This document shows, piece after piece, positions 62,801 through 64,000 of a DNA stretch of 64,000 bases. The notes beneath the pieces were generated by a model. The model was not told where the DNA came from and made no database searches. It saw only the letters and a program-made list of their open reading frames with translations. The stretch is taken from assembly GCF_000327385.1 (NCBI RefSeq), contig NW_008709295.1:1122119-1186118 (forward strand). Reading direction: 5' to 3'. The first letter of the stretch is position 1, and every line of letters begins with the position of its first letter. The translations under genes and the position numbers were made by a program. Source of the stretch: Lottia gigantea. Lineage: Eukaryota > Mollusca > Gastropoda > Lottiidae.

Positions 62801-63788
62801 TTGGTGAAATAAGAAAAAAACTGGTATCCAGCCTTATGGACTCGCACCACTAATTTAATTGACATCTCTTTCCGTGTTAAATCTTGAAATTCAACCCTCT
62901 ATTATTTTTTCAAATATCTTGTTAATACTTTCCAAAATGTTTCATGAAAGCCTGACCAATATTTGTTGTCTTATCAAAAATTCAAAATATGATGACCATG
63001 TGGTGTTTAACAAATTGAATGGACAGTTTATTTTGGCGATTGATGACCCACACGCTTAAAAAACCTTGAAGAATTTGATGCATTTTTACACAGATTCGCC
63101 CTTCGCAGAGTTTATTTGACATGAAACTTTTTTCATTCTCTGTTTGACCTCCTCAGGTAAGGTTTTAATGAGCTGTACAGAATTAACATTTTACATGTGA
63201 TGTGAATTTTATCTGCTAATCAACATTGATTAAAAATATATATATTGATGTAAATTGTTTCTTTATTCGTTTATTCGTTTATTCGTTTTTGTATTGTGTG
63301 TTGCACATATAAATTTAACTTTACTGCCAACTTCATACTTTACATGAAGCATTAAAAAAAACTAATGATTTTAACATATCTACAGCAAGTGTTTAGTTAA
63401 AAGAAAATTAAATTGTAGAAGTGACTTAAAAGATTTGAACACAACACAGTCTAATGTATATAATTATTATATGTTGAGAACCTGTGTGTTTCTCTGTCTA
63501 TCAAATGTGTATTTAAATTGTGATAACTTATTTTTATCTTGTTTGTAATATTTAAATGTATTTATGGATGATAGTTTTAAAATCAGCTATGATATTGTTT
63601 TACTTTATTTCAGAAAAAGGATTATGAGACCGTTATAGCAAATGATGAAAATTTATCAATTAAAACTGGTCCAAAATCATCAGTCTTGAAAAATACATCA
63701 GCTGTTCGTAAGGATACTGGTGAATATATGATAACAATTGAAAATCGTCATGGAAAAGATTCAGCTGTAATTAGCGTTGTTGTATTAG
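2654..63788 (+). CDS. unc-22: Twitchin-like giant muscle protein gene, partial (about 36 exons, both ends outside the window)
   Basis: Joined reading of the exons listed below gives Ig1-Ig2-Ig3, a Lys/Glu-rich linker, Ig4, a linker with DFRNLL and R-R-x-S motifs, Ig5 to Ig9, two FN3 modules and Ig10. Intron phases agree across every junction once two microexons are included. Twitchins are thick-filament-associated titin relatives with many Ig and FN3 modules and a C-terminal MLCK-like kinase; in molluscs, PKA phosphorylation of twitchin releases catch tension. The AEKKGNGEAPQFIGKP start resembles the N-terminus of nematode twitchin, and Ig-FN3-FN3-Ig is the family super-repeat. The initiator exon, the remaining super-repeats and the kinase are not in the window. 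Obscurin/UNC-89 or a stretchin relative is the main alternative, but the FN3-FN3-Ig order and the linker favour twitchin. Confidence 0.85.
2872..4704. other. Intron
   Basis: It holds the possible SINE at 3370; otherwise nothing is recognised. A short unexplained stretch near 3700-3840 is GC-richer. Confidence 0.6.
3370..3600 (+). repeat. Possible degraded tRNA-derived SINE
   Basis: TAGCACAGTCGGTTAGAGCG at 3378 matches a tRNA A-box arm. A B box is not evident, so this is a weak call. Confidence 0.3.
4705..4796 (+). CDS. unc-22: Twitchin exon: Ig1, second part
   Basis: It follows TTTTTTTCAG and ends at a GTAAGA donor. It reads NFTPDDGGQYKVTAKNSNGE, the E-F-G strands of Ig1. The usual F-strand Cys is Val. 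It enters phase 0 and leaves phase 2. Confidence 0.93.
4933..5146 (+). CDS. unc-22: Twitchin exon: Ig2, first part
   Basis: It completes the split Lys codon, then reads PKVDAPKLEGKPNIRLEDDG and KPDTKWMFGNTPLP with the core Trp. The B strand has Ser instead of Cys. The donor is GTAAGT, phase 0. Confidence 0.93.
5365..6200. repeat. Dispersed MITE-like repeat, copy 1, with TCAATA-rich part
   Basis: TTTTTCCCAACATTTATCCA, ACATGATCTGCCTACTTTTC and GCACTAATGAGTGAATCAGTG recur at 13812-14290. From 5880 on, TCAATA/TATTGA words are very frequent. Confidence 0.5.
6237..6324 (+). CDS. unc-22: Twitchin exon: Ig2, second part
   Basis: It follows TATATTTCAG and ends at GTATGT. It reads FNDKDSGTYKMVAKNEGGE, the D-x-G-x-Y motif of the F strand. 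It leaves phase 1. Confidence 0.93.
6978..7030 (+). CDS. unc-22: Twitchin exon: linker into Ig3
   Basis: It reads LKPKGDAPVFTQKLTPQ, the typical A-strand entry to an I-set Ig. It enters phase 1 and leaves phase 0 at GTAATG. Confidence 0.9.
7031..7671. other. Intron
   Basis: Nothing is recognised in it. Confidence 0.6.
7672..7915 (+). CDS. unc-22: Twitchin exon: Ig3 body
   Basis: It reads TAAEGEGAEFLAVIKG, VEVKWLKNKKVLSK, then SKSDIGEYTVEVKNAYGSG. Core Trp and the D-x-G-x-Y motif are present; both core Cys are replaced. It enters phase 0 and leaves phase 1 at GTAATT. Confidence 0.94.
8721..9787 (+). mobile_element. 162-bp-unit tandem element, copy A (Helentron/pearl-like architecture)
   Basis: The left end TATGCCCACATGGAAATGTGG can form a hairpin (CCACAT/ATGTGG). 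The core holds head-to-tail units starting CACAATAGAGACTACAG; AATAGAG recurs at 8804, 8966 and 9128, a 162-bp period. The right end has CAGCTGCCAGTGGGCGTATG then the hairpin CTTGCCTGGCAAG and CTATCTTT. No coding region is seen. Non-autonomous Helentron relatives and bivalve pearl elements share this layout; the family assignment is inferred. Confidence 0.8.
9998..11133 (+). mobile_element. 162-bp-unit tandem element, copy B
   Basis: It lacks a clear left end and begins near GGTCCGTCCGTTTCTTGTGAG. About six units run through to the same right end, here with hairpin CTTGCAACGCAAG. It ends about 197 bp before the charged-linker exon. Confidence 0.8.
11330..11634 (+). CDS. unc-22: Twitchin exon: charged Lys/Ala/Asp/Glu linker with 24-bp coding repeats
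   Basis: It opens D-S-K-K-K-A-D and contains four near-identical 24-bp units from about 11341, each coding DDDAKKKA or EDDAKKKA, followed by looser K-K-A-E-E repeats to the GTATGC donor. No stop occurs in 101 codons and the composition suggests a single charged helix. Entry phase 1 and exit phase 0 fit both neighbours. Tandem units make length variation between alleles likely. Confidence 0.9.
11635..13413. other. Intron
   Basis: AT-rich. About 12111-12300 may be a decayed retroelement tail on the minus strand (LRKPGVLYGQTG); nothing firm. Confidence 0.5.
13414..13420 (+). CDS. unc-22: Predicted 7-nt microexon (E-A) in the charged linker
   Basis: GAAGCAG lies between ATTTGCATTTCAG and GTAAAT. 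The exon before ends phase 0, while every AG usable for the next exon forces phase 1, so a 1-mod-3 exon is required between them. This 7-mer provides it and gives K-K-K-K then E-A-E-Q-A-A-K-K. This is inference from frame logic without transcript data. Confidence 0.65.
13812..14290. repeat. Dispersed MITE-like repeat, copy 2, with opposed ends
   Basis: AGCACTAATGAGTAAAT at 13982 opposes ACTGATTCACTTATTAGTGT at 14245. CATTCTGTCAATCACATGA opposes TCATGTGACTATTGGCAGAATG around 14070. Confidence 0.5.
14915..15106 (+). CDS. unc-22: Twitchin exon: Lys/Ser/Thr-rich linker with two possible donors
   Basis: The acceptor follows a pyrimidine tract ending CCTAAG. It reads EQAAKKAEEKKSTPTIVV, DDEDNKK, then a K-rich tail ending KKKPTTILEG at a strong GTAAGT donor. 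An internal GTAAAA donor at 14990 is also phase 1, so a 117-nt tail could be skipped in frame. AGs at 14919-14920 and 14922-14923 are alternative acceptors with the same phase. Confidence 0.8.
16196..16240. repeat. Solitary piece of the 13-bp-TIR family
   Basis: GGGGTTGATTTGGGTCTTGA at 16199 matches the inner flank of the element at 50506. It explains an otherwise open frame of 74 codons that begins at 16186. Confidence 0.5.
16504..16607 (+). repeat. Short deletion derivative of the variant-end family
   Basis: TATATGCCCACATTATTTTG is joined almost directly to ACACAGATTGACGACTGCCC and GATATACTGAAAATTTATCA, as in the tail of the copy at 47590-48190. The tandem core is absent. Confidence 0.5.
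17172..17234 (+). CDS. unc-22: Predicted acidic cassette exon (63 nt, phase 1-1)
   Basis: It reads D-EENDEEEENGYEADDGGDHE between AATAATAAG and a GTATTA donor. Phase 1 on both sides means it can be included or skipped without frame change. The pyrimidine tract is poor, which lowers confidence. The acidic content matches other linker exons. Confidence 0.55.
20000..20303 (+). other. Candidate alternative last exon with poly(A) signal
   Basis: It follows CTCTTTCTTGAATTGCAG. In the phase-1 frame set by upstream exons it reads GTPGIGLSQIEVKFAPNTRK, then KFSRKRLQD and a TAG at 20086. AATAAA follows at 20298. It would end a short isoform after Ig3 and the charged linker. It may also be chance. Confidence 0.3.
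20365..20378 (+). CDS. unc-22: Predicted 14-nt microexon (G-K-D-A-T)
   Basis: GCAAAGATGCAACA sits between TTTTAATTTCAG and GTATGT. The upstream exons end phase 1 and the next exon must start phase 0; 14 nt makes exactly this change and yields GKDAT followed by DDDRSSKPKPGSGP. Confidence 0.65.
20926..21007 (+). CDS. unc-22: Twitchin exon: linker into Ig4
   Basis: It reads DDDRSSKPKPGSGPIFTSKP then ENIVVVEG, the A strand of Ig4. The acceptor is ATATTTCAG and the donor GTAAGG. It enters phase 0 and leaves phase 1. Confidence 0.92.
21008..21654. other. Intron within Ig4
   Basis: About 21075-21245 contains, on the minus strand, CCTGAGGAAGAGTGTTTT and AACACGTAACGTTGGAGGA, as in tails of some Penelope-type elements. 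This is a weak call. Confidence 0.35.
21655..21894 (+). CDS. unc-22: Twitchin exon: Ig4 body
   Basis: It reads QPIRVSVGIDCQGRPMP, VKFQRAGREIRDD, then TDEAKYSIILEDDG. It is a divergent Ig module with Phe at the core Trp position. It enters and leaves phase 1; the donor is GTAATG. Confidence 0.92.
22303..23512 (+). mobile_element. 162-bp-unit tandem element, copy C
   Basis: It starts TATACGCCCCCTGG and carries a second unit type (GGCACAATTCTTGACGGATT, then CACCCAAGGATGAACCCTAT) mixed with the first. The right end CAGCTGCCAGTGGGTGTATA with CTTGCCTGGCAAG stops about 77 bp before the DFRNLL exon. Confidence 0.8.
23590..23635 (+). CDS. unc-22: Twitchin exon: linker with DFRxxL motif
   Basis: It reads DQKDSSLDFRNLLKH, with DFRNLL at 23610-23627. 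DFRxxL motifs bind F-actin in smooth-muscle myosin light chain kinase; an actin-contact role here is inferred. The acceptor TTGCTTTTTCAG is strong and the donor is GTTAGT. Phase 1 in, phase 2 out. Confidence 0.85.
23693..23922. mobile_element. pogo/Tigger-like short element, 230 bp, TA duplication
   Basis: CAGTGGCGCCTCGTTTATCC at the left and AACTTGACTCCACTG at the right are Tigger-type inverted ends between TA dinucleotides. The core shares TGATGATGAATACTAATTA with the element at 44951. Confidence 0.75.
24089..24490 (+). mobile_element. 162-bp-unit tandem element, copy D, 3'-truncated
   Basis: The left end TATACGCCAACATGAATATG is followed by about two units. The hairpin end is missing. Confidence 0.7.
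24491..25235. other. Intron part with GTACCGGACA repeats
   Basis: GTACCGGACA occurs three times in 24724-24790. The rest is not recognised. Confidence 0.45.
25236..25294 (+). CDS. unc-22: Twitchin exon: acidic linker with DWGSL
   Basis: It completes an Arg codon and reads EKGKKDQDDEDVDWGSLKP. Entry at phase 2 matches only the DFRNLL exon. The acceptor is CTCTTATTAG and the donor GTTAGT, phase 1. Confidence 0.88.
25587..25592 (+). CDS. unc-22: Predicted 6-nt microexon (adds E-E)
   Basis: AGGAAG lies between a long T/G tract ending CTTTTGACAG and GTAACA. It is phase 1-1, so skipping keeps the frame. Only local consensus and phase support it. Confidence 0.4.
26483..26512 (+). CDS. unc-22: Predicted 30-nt cassette exon (D-NRKPGGKIQ)
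   Basis: It lies between CATCACAG and GTACCT and is phase 1-1. The peptide NRKPGGKIQ suits the basic linker. It can be skipped in frame, and with only ten codons it could be chance. Confidence 0.45.
27698..28310. mobile_element. Non-autonomous hAT-like element, 613 bp, 8-bp target duplication
   Basis: TAGTGTTGAAAC at the left is exactly mirrored by GTTTCAACACTA at the right. GTATATTG directly flanks both sides. The 8-bp duplication and TAG-type TIR point to hAT. No transposase is seen. Confidence 0.85.
29899..30857. mobile_element. PIF/Harbinger-like element, 959 bp, with long inverted repeats and TTA duplication
   Basis: AGCTGCGTTTACCGAACACG at the left is mirrored by the right end (reverse complement AGGTGAGTTTACCGAACATG). 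Similarity extends about 60 bp through GGACGCGGCAACGGAATGCG. TTA at 29896 and 30858 is the 3-bp duplication typical of PIF/Harbinger. It is GC-richer than its surroundings. No DDE transposase is present. Confidence 0.75.
30390..30575 (-). pseudogene. MADF-type DNA-binding domain fragment in the Harbinger-like element
   Basis: The 61-codon frame reads MPRGKQLPDDVIERLVRLIR, then RPFIYDAKDDSHM and AWESIAKTMKVEG. L-I-R-x-R-P-x-x-Y-D and the W-E-x-I-A core match MADF domains, which PIF/Harbinger elements can encode as a second protein. It stops before the third helix, so it is truncated. Confidence 0.6.
31040..31965. repeat. Array of TTTTCACCTAGGTGAAAA palindromes
   Basis: Perfect or near-perfect copies lie at about 31332, 31391, 31415, 31849, 31870 and 31928. 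Degenerate versions sit in direct repeats (GGTGATAATTCAACGAATCT at 31100 and 31251). The two halves are opposed around about 31445-31790 (AAAGATGGGTTTC against GAACCCATCTTT), so the whole resembles a nested foldback. Confidence 0.75.
32317..32401. repeat. Perfect 27-bp inverted repeat with 31-nt spacer
   Basis: The left arm 32317-32343 (TTAGTAGTAATAGTGCTTAC and 7 more) is exactly complementary to 32375-32401. It is a long hairpin or minute foldback element about 155 bp before an exon. Confidence 0.85.
32557..32648 (+). CDS. unc-22: Twitchin exon: linker with RRLS phosphorylation site
   Basis: It reads DKKGRRLSQIEMMKKNLKK then VPEGSDSEEEK. R-R-L-S is a consensus PKA site with the Ser codon at 32580-32582. 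SDSEEE also looks like a casein kinase 2 site. The donor is GTAATA. Phase 1 in, phase 0 out. Confidence 0.88.
33211..33303 (+). CDS. unc-22: Possible 93-nt cassette exon with GC donor
   Basis: It is open for 31 codons, reading SSRHKVERSEYKRGSQDRSK then AEIEESNTLMK, between CTATTCTAAG and AAG|GCATGT. It is phase 0-0 and carries a K-R-G-S basic phosphosite. A rare GC donor is needed, so this is tentative. Confidence 0.4.
33852..34034 (+). CDS. unc-22: Twitchin exon: linker with three R-R-x-S sites
   Basis: It reads EKKNIERRASIEPTDVK, then QQRRSSMQQRRTSLADC, then IPDWPTLQKAKKKTE. Ser codons of the three R-R-x-S sites are at 33879, 33954 and 33975. DWPTL at 33996 echoes DWGSL and DFRNL in the earlier linker exons. 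It is phase 0-0 with donor GTACAT. The acceptor GATATGTTAAG has a weak pyrimidine tract. Confidence 0.85.
35260..36079. mobile_element. Foldback element, 820 bp, with arms of about 290 bp and 8-bp target duplication
   Basis: The left arm (35260 to about 35553, CACAGGCATCAGTCTG to CTACTTCCGGTTG) is nearly the full reverse complement of the right arm (about 35792 to 36079). GGACACAT flanks both sides at 35252 and 36080. A unique centre of about 240 bp separates the arms. The 8-bp duplication suggests hAT-mediated movement. Confidence 0.85.
37020..37275 (-). repeat. Dispersed repeat, reverse of 53470-53620
   Basis: Its reverse complement carries AATATGAAAGTATCAGCAGATTG and AAGGTCAAGG, matching AATATGAAAGTATCAGTAGATTG near 53514. 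Two internal units of about 110 bp are visible. Confidence 0.55.
37942..38209 (+). CDS. unc-22: Twitchin exon: Ig5 (whole module)
   Basis: It reads EKETFIEDLDDHKTLEGTK, RMSCVFCKPNAKLKWFKSK, then LEDGGKYTCQCNKETTSA. Core Cys, Trp and F-strand Cys are all present. It enters phase 0 and leaves phase 1 at GTTTGT. Confidence 0.94.
38280..38975. mobile_element. Element with inverted ends just after Ig5 exon
   Basis: AGAAACGACCAGGAAAC at 38301 is the reverse complement of GTTTCCTGGTCGTTTCT at 38930-38946, and both are flanked by matching CATGAACC/GGTTCATG. No target duplication was identified. Confidence 0.55.
40674..40806 (+). repeat. G-rich short tandem array (CCGGGGTTAACGGGGT type)
   Basis: At least five degenerate copies of ACCGGGGTTRACGGGGT alternate with T-rich spacers such as TTTATTTTC. 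The runs of four Gs on the + strand could form a G-quadruplex. It stands out from the AT-rich surroundings. Confidence 0.75.
41026..41640 (+). mobile_element. Broken Penelope-type GIY-YIG piece nested in another repeat
   Basis: About 41240-41630 codes CNIHNCTHC, NIIYLLTCNLC, YVGETKRMFRIRLKEHF and RRSVELHWIIRLKSF, the Cys-linker and GIY-YIG nuclease layout of Penelope-like elements. It interrupts a 162-bp-unit element whose left part ends near 40610 and whose 3' tail resumes near 41640. It is broken. Confidence 0.75.
41837..41976 (+). CDS. unc-22: Twitchin exon: Ig6, first part
   Basis: It reads KEPEYYFTQKLPPQHDC, then VCMLECFVSDTRARVKWYKG. Acceptor GTACTGTTTCAG, donor GTAATG. Phase 1 in, phase 0 out. 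Confidence 0.94.
42181..42795 (+). mobile_element. 162-bp-unit tandem element, copy F, degenerate
   Basis: It has second-type units (GGCACAATTATGGACTGATT; AACCCTATTGAAAAG) and a decayed end AGCTGCCAGTTGGCATATAT. Confidence 0.65.
43100..43238 (+). CDS. unc-22: Twitchin exon: Ig6, second part
   Basis: It reads YTPGKYEIQRRENRCLLRI, then EPSDQATYSCKCGSTETTSD. It has the F-strand Cys. It follows a strong TTCTTTTTTTCTGTAG acceptor and leaves phase 1 at GTATGT. Confidence 0.94.
43330..43510 (+). repeat. Fragment of the 162-bp-unit family
   Basis: AACCAAAGATGAACCTATTG, then GACACAGTTCTTGGCGGA, match the second unit type. There is no terminal hairpin. Confidence 0.55.
43935..44015 (+). promoter_or_regulatory. 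Possible internal promoter: two CCAAT boxes
   Basis: CCAATCAAAA appears at about 43939 and again at about 43973, with an ATTGG at 43948 on the other strand, followed by TATGGCGCGTGGTTTGCG. This stretch is CpG-richer than its surroundings. No TATA box is clear. Confidence 0.25.
44025..44073 (+). other. Candidate alternative first coding exon (M-KKDSSVPLHILINIY)
   Basis: An ATG opens 16 codons ending at a GTAAGA donor in phase 1. This fits the next twitchin exon at 44473, which enters phase 1. CCAAT motifs lie at about 43939 and 43973, with a CpG-richer stretch just before the ATG. It could mark an internal promoter making a shorter isoform, or be chance inside an old repeat. Confidence 0.3.
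44473..44594 (+). CDS. unc-22: Twitchin exon: Ig7, first part
   Basis: It reads DPEWEFMKKLEDVEAVERE, then AIFECDVSDPEAEVSWFRD. It enters phase 1 after TTCTTGATTAAG and leaves phase 0 at GTATTC, five residues after the core Trp. Confidence 0.93.
44765..44785 (+). CDS. unc-22: Predicted 21-nt microexon in Ig7 (ADGSGSE)
   Basis: It lies between CAATGTTTACAG and GTAAAT and is phase 0-0. It would add A-D-G-S-G-S-E between WFRDEK and ELKSGGKYEF, in the loop after the C strand. Inclusion does not change frame. Confidence 0.6.
44951..45548. mobile_element. pogo/Tigger-like element, 598 bp, TA duplication
   Basis: CAATGGAATCTCGTTTGTCC at the left pairs with TAAACGAGGCTCCACTG at the right; TA flanks both. 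It is a longer relative of the element at 23693. No open transposase is seen. Confidence 0.75.
45549..47274. other. Intron part within Ig7
   Basis: Only the R3 repeat copy at 45990 is recognised. Confidence 0.5.
45990..46300 (+). repeat. Dispersed repeat family R3, copy 1
   Basis: CATAGGTCGAAAAAATTG and AAAATCTATAGAATTGTGTCC align with 61000-61050. Confidence 0.45.
47275..47419 (+). CDS. unc-22: Twitchin exon: Ig7, second part
   Basis: It reads ELKSGGKYEFIKDNLKRR, then IKDDGKYSCKMLGQETSA. Acceptor ATGTTATTAG, donor GTAAGT. Phase 0 in, phase 1 out. Confidence 0.94.
47590..48190 (+). mobile_element. 162-bp-unit tandem element, copy H, variant 3' end
   Basis: Units with GAGCACAATAGAGACTAC lead to a different tail, ACACAGATTGGTGACCGCC. 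It ends GTGGGTGTATGTTGCTAGGCAACC: the hairpin arms changed to GTTGC/GCAAC but still pair. It stops about 77 bp before the Ig8 exon. Confidence 0.7.
48268..48409 (+). CDS. unc-22: Twitchin exon: Ig8, first part
   Basis: It reads DVRFMKKLSDIKVKENTN, then VLECKAINTHKSPHEWFKD. Acceptor TTGATTTACAG, donor GTATAT. Phase 1 in, phase 2 out. Confidence 0.94.
48862..48989 (+). CDS. unc-22: Twitchin exon: Ig8, second part
   Basis: It completes an Arg codon and reads HEISHKGESYKLTVKN, then FEDQGEYMLRIGERPTRSK. Phase 2 entry matches only the preceding exon. Donor GTAAGT, phase 1. Confidence 0.94.
49337..50018. mobile_element. Non-autonomous hAT-like element split by a SINE
   Basis: CAGTGGTGGTGCCAG at the left pairs with CTGGCTCCGCCACTG at the right, an hAT-type terminus. 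The flanking octamers GTAGCCAC and GTATTCAC agree at six of eight positions. Without the nested SINE and its duplication it is about 308 bp. Confidence 0.75.
49640..49999 (+). mobile_element. tRNA-derived SINE, about 360 bp, with 14-bp target duplication
   Basis: GCGGTGGCTCAGTGAGTTAA (A-box region) and GGGTTCAATCCC (B box) give a pol III promoter. The body includes CCGAGGCCCCGTGTGCACG and the tail is TTTCATTTTCATT. TCTACTGGCTCCGC is present on both sides. The middle resembles the core shared by MetaSINE/RUDI-type mollusc SINEs, from memory. Confidence 0.85.
50114..50206 (+). CDS. unc-22: Twitchin exon: Ig9, first part
   Basis: It reads PRPPKVQIDKVPKEIRVKKG, then ETIDLDIPFI. This is the entry Ig of the FN3-containing region. 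Acceptor ATTCTTTAAG, donor GTAAGT. Phase 1-1. Confidence 0.92.
50506..51243. mobile_element. Element with exact 13-bp terminal inverted repeats containing a minus-strand 162-bp-unit copy
   Basis: AGCTTAAAGGGAC at 50506 is matched by its exact reverse complement at 51231-51243. Between them, 50560-51120 is a 162-bp-unit copy in reverse orientation with the variant tail. The inner flank GGGGTTGATTTTAGTCTTGA recurs at about 16199. The superfamily is not recognised. Confidence 0.65.
51278..52269 (+). mobile_element. pogo/Tigger-like element, 992 bp, with 111-bp tandem array and transposase N-terminal remnant
   Basis: CAGTGAAACCCCTCTAAACC pairs with GTTTAGAGTGGTTTCACTG, flanked by TA. From ATG at 52078 it reads MEHPSKRQPDELNLTHKINL; after a frame change near 52160 it reads QGDLAKKYKLTRSTV, as in a CENP-B/pogo helix-turn-helix. 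The DDE catalytic part is absent. Confidence 0.8.
51290..51735. repeat. 111-bp tandem array, four copies
   Basis: GCATCC recurs at 51298, 51409, 51520 and 51631. Each unit holds CCCCTCTAAACCGG, a copy of the element's own terminus, and TATAATATATAGGAGATAAA. Confidence 0.9.
52386..52580 (+). CDS. unc-22: Twitchin exon: Ig9, second part
   Basis: It reads GAPQPEASWKKDGNPISP, then EIEDTGVYELTLKNEAGTE. Core Trp and the D-x-G-x-Y motif are clear. Phase 1-1, donor GTATGA. Confidence 0.94.
52581..53449. other. Intron
   Basis: Nothing is recognised; open frames here lack domain features. Confidence 0.5.
53450..53620 (+). repeat. Dispersed repeat, copy of 37020-37275
   Basis: GTAGAAGTTAGACATCAAAT, GTATCAGTAGATTGCC and CTTTGACCTTG match the other copy in opposite orientation. 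Confidence 0.55.
53815..54110 (+). repeat. Degenerate copy of the 162-bp-unit family
   Basis: It contains GTGTGATCATTGAGGTTGAT and a diverged ATGAACAGTTTGATTTTAGTT. No clear ends are left. It lies about 150 bp before the FN3-1 exon. Confidence 0.45.
54264..54569 (+). CDS. unc-22: Twitchin exon: FN3-1 (whole module)
   Basis: It reads DKPGRPKGPLDVVDIYAERC, LMWDKPTNDGGSPITGYVVE, then GHKYAFRVSAVNEFGVGLP. It shows the family W-x-x-P-x-x-D-G-G-x-P-I-x-x-Y signature and Y-x-F-R-V-x-A-x-N. It is a single exon, phase 1-1. Confidence 0.96.
54790..54815 (+). repeat. Solitary hAT-like end beside copy I
   Basis: TAGTGTTGAAACAGTTATTG closely matches the left end of the element at 27698, and the 162-bp-unit element begins right after it. 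It may be an older hAT end cut by that insertion. Confidence 0.5.
54815..55508 (+). mobile_element. 162-bp-unit tandem element, copy I
   Basis: The left end TAAATGCCCACATGGAAATT and GGACGTATATTGCC are followed by about four units. The right end CAGCTGGTAGTGGGCGTATG with CTTGCTTGGCAAG lies about 139 bp before the FN3-2 exon. Confidence 0.8.
55648..55799 (+). CDS. unc-22: Twitchin exon: FN3-2, first part
   Basis: It reads DPSDAPGTPNILDYDKDYVE, then GWEAPKDDGGAPIQSYNIEY. Acceptor TACTATATTTTTAG, donor GTACTG. Phase 1 in, phase 0 out. Confidence 0.96.
55905..56813 (+). mobile_element. Degenerate 162-bp-unit family copy with preserved 3' end
   Basis: Diverged units (GGACAAGTTTGAATTGACAA; CACAATTCTTGACGGATATT) end in GCCAGTGGGCGTATATTACC and CTTCCCTGGCAAG, 22 bp before the second FN3-2 exon. 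Confidence 0.6.
56079..56118. repeat. Perfect 18-bp stem, 4-nt loop palindrome
   Basis: CTTGTGAACATAAAAGGG, then TTGC, then the exact reverse complement. CTTGTGAACA also occurs in the surrounding repeat family, so the hairpin may have formed within it. Confidence 0.85.
56836..56986 (+). CDS. unc-22: Twitchin exon: FN3-2, second part
   Basis: It reads GTEVPGTEEKGTVSGLVEGK, then EYEFRVAAKNKAGLSPFSE. The acceptor lies only about 22 bp downstream of the hairpin end of a dispersed repeat. Phase 0 in, phase 1 out at GTATGA. Confidence 0.95.
57175..57480 (+). repeat. Dispersed repeat family R3, copy 2
   Basis: TATAGTGTTCACAGTC, CCATGTGTGTCCG, GAGAGTTAAAAAGACGAG and AGACACTGCCATTTA align with 61410-61520. 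Confidence 0.5.
57560..57966. mobile_element. Non-autonomous hAT-like element, about 407 bp, 8-bp target duplication
   Basis: TTAGGGCTGCAACG at the left pairs with GTTGCAACCCTA at the right. CTATCTTT flanks both sides at 57552-57559 and 57967-57974. TAGGGCTGCAACG is a common hAT terminus. Confidence 0.8.
57967..59535. other. Intron
   Basis: Nothing is recognised beyond ordinary AT-rich sequence. Confidence 0.5.
59536..59663 (+). CDS. unc-22: Twitchin exon: Ig10, first part
   Basis: It reads KPRIDERTLPQNIKIKVGQA, then DFVGEPFPVAKWELKPM. It completes the FN3-FN3-Ig order. It leaves phase 0 five residues after the core Trp, like Ig7. Confidence 0.94.
60412..60417 (+). CDS. unc-22: Predicted 6-nt microexon in Ig10 (D-D)
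   Basis: GATGAT lies between ATTTGTTTACAG and a perfect GTAAGT donor, phase 0-0. It would insert D-D between WELKPM and KKDYETV, the same Ig position as the 21-nt microexon of Ig7. Confidence 0.55.
60805..60965 (+). repeat. Left-end fragment of the 162-bp-unit family
   Basis: TATGGAGGTGTATTGTCACCCCTGTCCGTCCA matches the family's left leader in parts; units are decayed. Confidence 0.4.
60965..61560 (+). repeat. Dispersed repeat family R3, longest copy
   Basis: It spans the parts seen separately at 45990 and 57175, so the two fragments belong to one family. No coding content is seen. Confidence 0.5.
61561..63613. other. Intron within Ig10
   Basis: Nothing is recognised except the TTTATTCG microsatellite. 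Confidence 0.5.
63260..63288 (+). repeat. TTTATTCG microsatellite
   Basis: TTTATTCG is repeated about three and a half times. Confidence 0.85.
63614..63788 (+). CDS. unc-22: Twitchin exon: Ig10, last part
   Basis: It reads KKDYETVIANDENLSIKTGP, then RKDTGEYMITIENRHGKDSA. Acceptor TTTACTTTATTTCAG, donor GTAGGA, phase 1. The gene continues beyond the window. Confidence 0.94.
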
Positions 63789-63878
63789 GTAGGATTATTT
63801 ACGGCTATAAACACTCGTATCTACATGAACACCATAATTTTTAGAACAGCATATTCTGAAAATTGATATTCAAGTGAT

Positions 63879-64000
63879 TTTTATACACCTACATGAACTG
63901 TGTCTGTCAATCCACAATTGCTCGTAATCACTCTAGAAGGCACAATTCTTTATAGATTGTTGAAACTTGTGTGAGTGTTTGTAATCACCCAAGGATGAAC
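63879..64000 (+). mobile_element. 162-bp-unit family copy entering the right edge
   Basis: TATACACCTACATGAACTGT starts the copy. TAGAAGGCACAATTCTTTAT and CACCCAAGGATGAAC match the second unit type. Confidence 0.65.

Overview
The window is eukaryotic, AT-rich and intron-rich. It holds most of the 5' half of one giant muscle gene on the + strand, a twitchin (UNC-22/projectin family) orthologue. The organism is probably a lophotrochozoan, most likely a mollusc. I infer this from the twitchin linker with several R-R-x-S protein kinase A sites, as known for molluscan catch muscle, and from dispersed elements built of 162-bp internal tandem units. No other host gene was found. All coordinates, reading phases and repeat matches were worked out by hand.

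Gene layout: exons assembled by reading frame, splice-site consensus and intron phase run from 2654 to 63788 and continue past the right edge. The initiator exon is not visible. The order is Ig1-Ig2-Ig3 (2654-7915); a Lys/Ala/Asp/Glu-rich linker with small and cassette exons (11330-20378); Ig4 (20926-21894); a second linker with a DFRxxL motif, acidic patches and four R-R-x-S sites (23590-34034); tandem Ig5 to Ig9 (37942-52580); then the twitchin super-repeat FN3-FN3-Ig (54264-63788). Several predicted exons are tiny (6, 6, 7, 14 and 21 nt). The 7- and 14-nt ones are needed to keep the frame. The 21-nt one and one 6-nt one fall at the same place, five residues after the core Trp, in two different Ig folds.

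The introns are full of fossils: a dozen or so 162-bp-unit elements with 3' hairpins (Helentron/pearl-like architecture), most in sense orientation and many ending just upstream of a splice acceptor; hAT-like elements with 8-bp target duplications, one split by a tRNA-derived SINE; pogo/Tigger-like elements with TA duplications, one carrying a 111-bp tandem array; a PIF/Harbinger-like element with a MADF-domain fragment; an 820-bp foldback element; palindrome arrays; and two broken Penelope-type retroelement pieces with GIY-YIG domains.

The most interesting leads are the microexon set, the PKA-site linker with cassette exons, a candidate internal promoter and first exon near 44 kb, a candidate early-terminating isoform near 20 kb, and the clustering of one repeat family just upstream of 3' splice sites.
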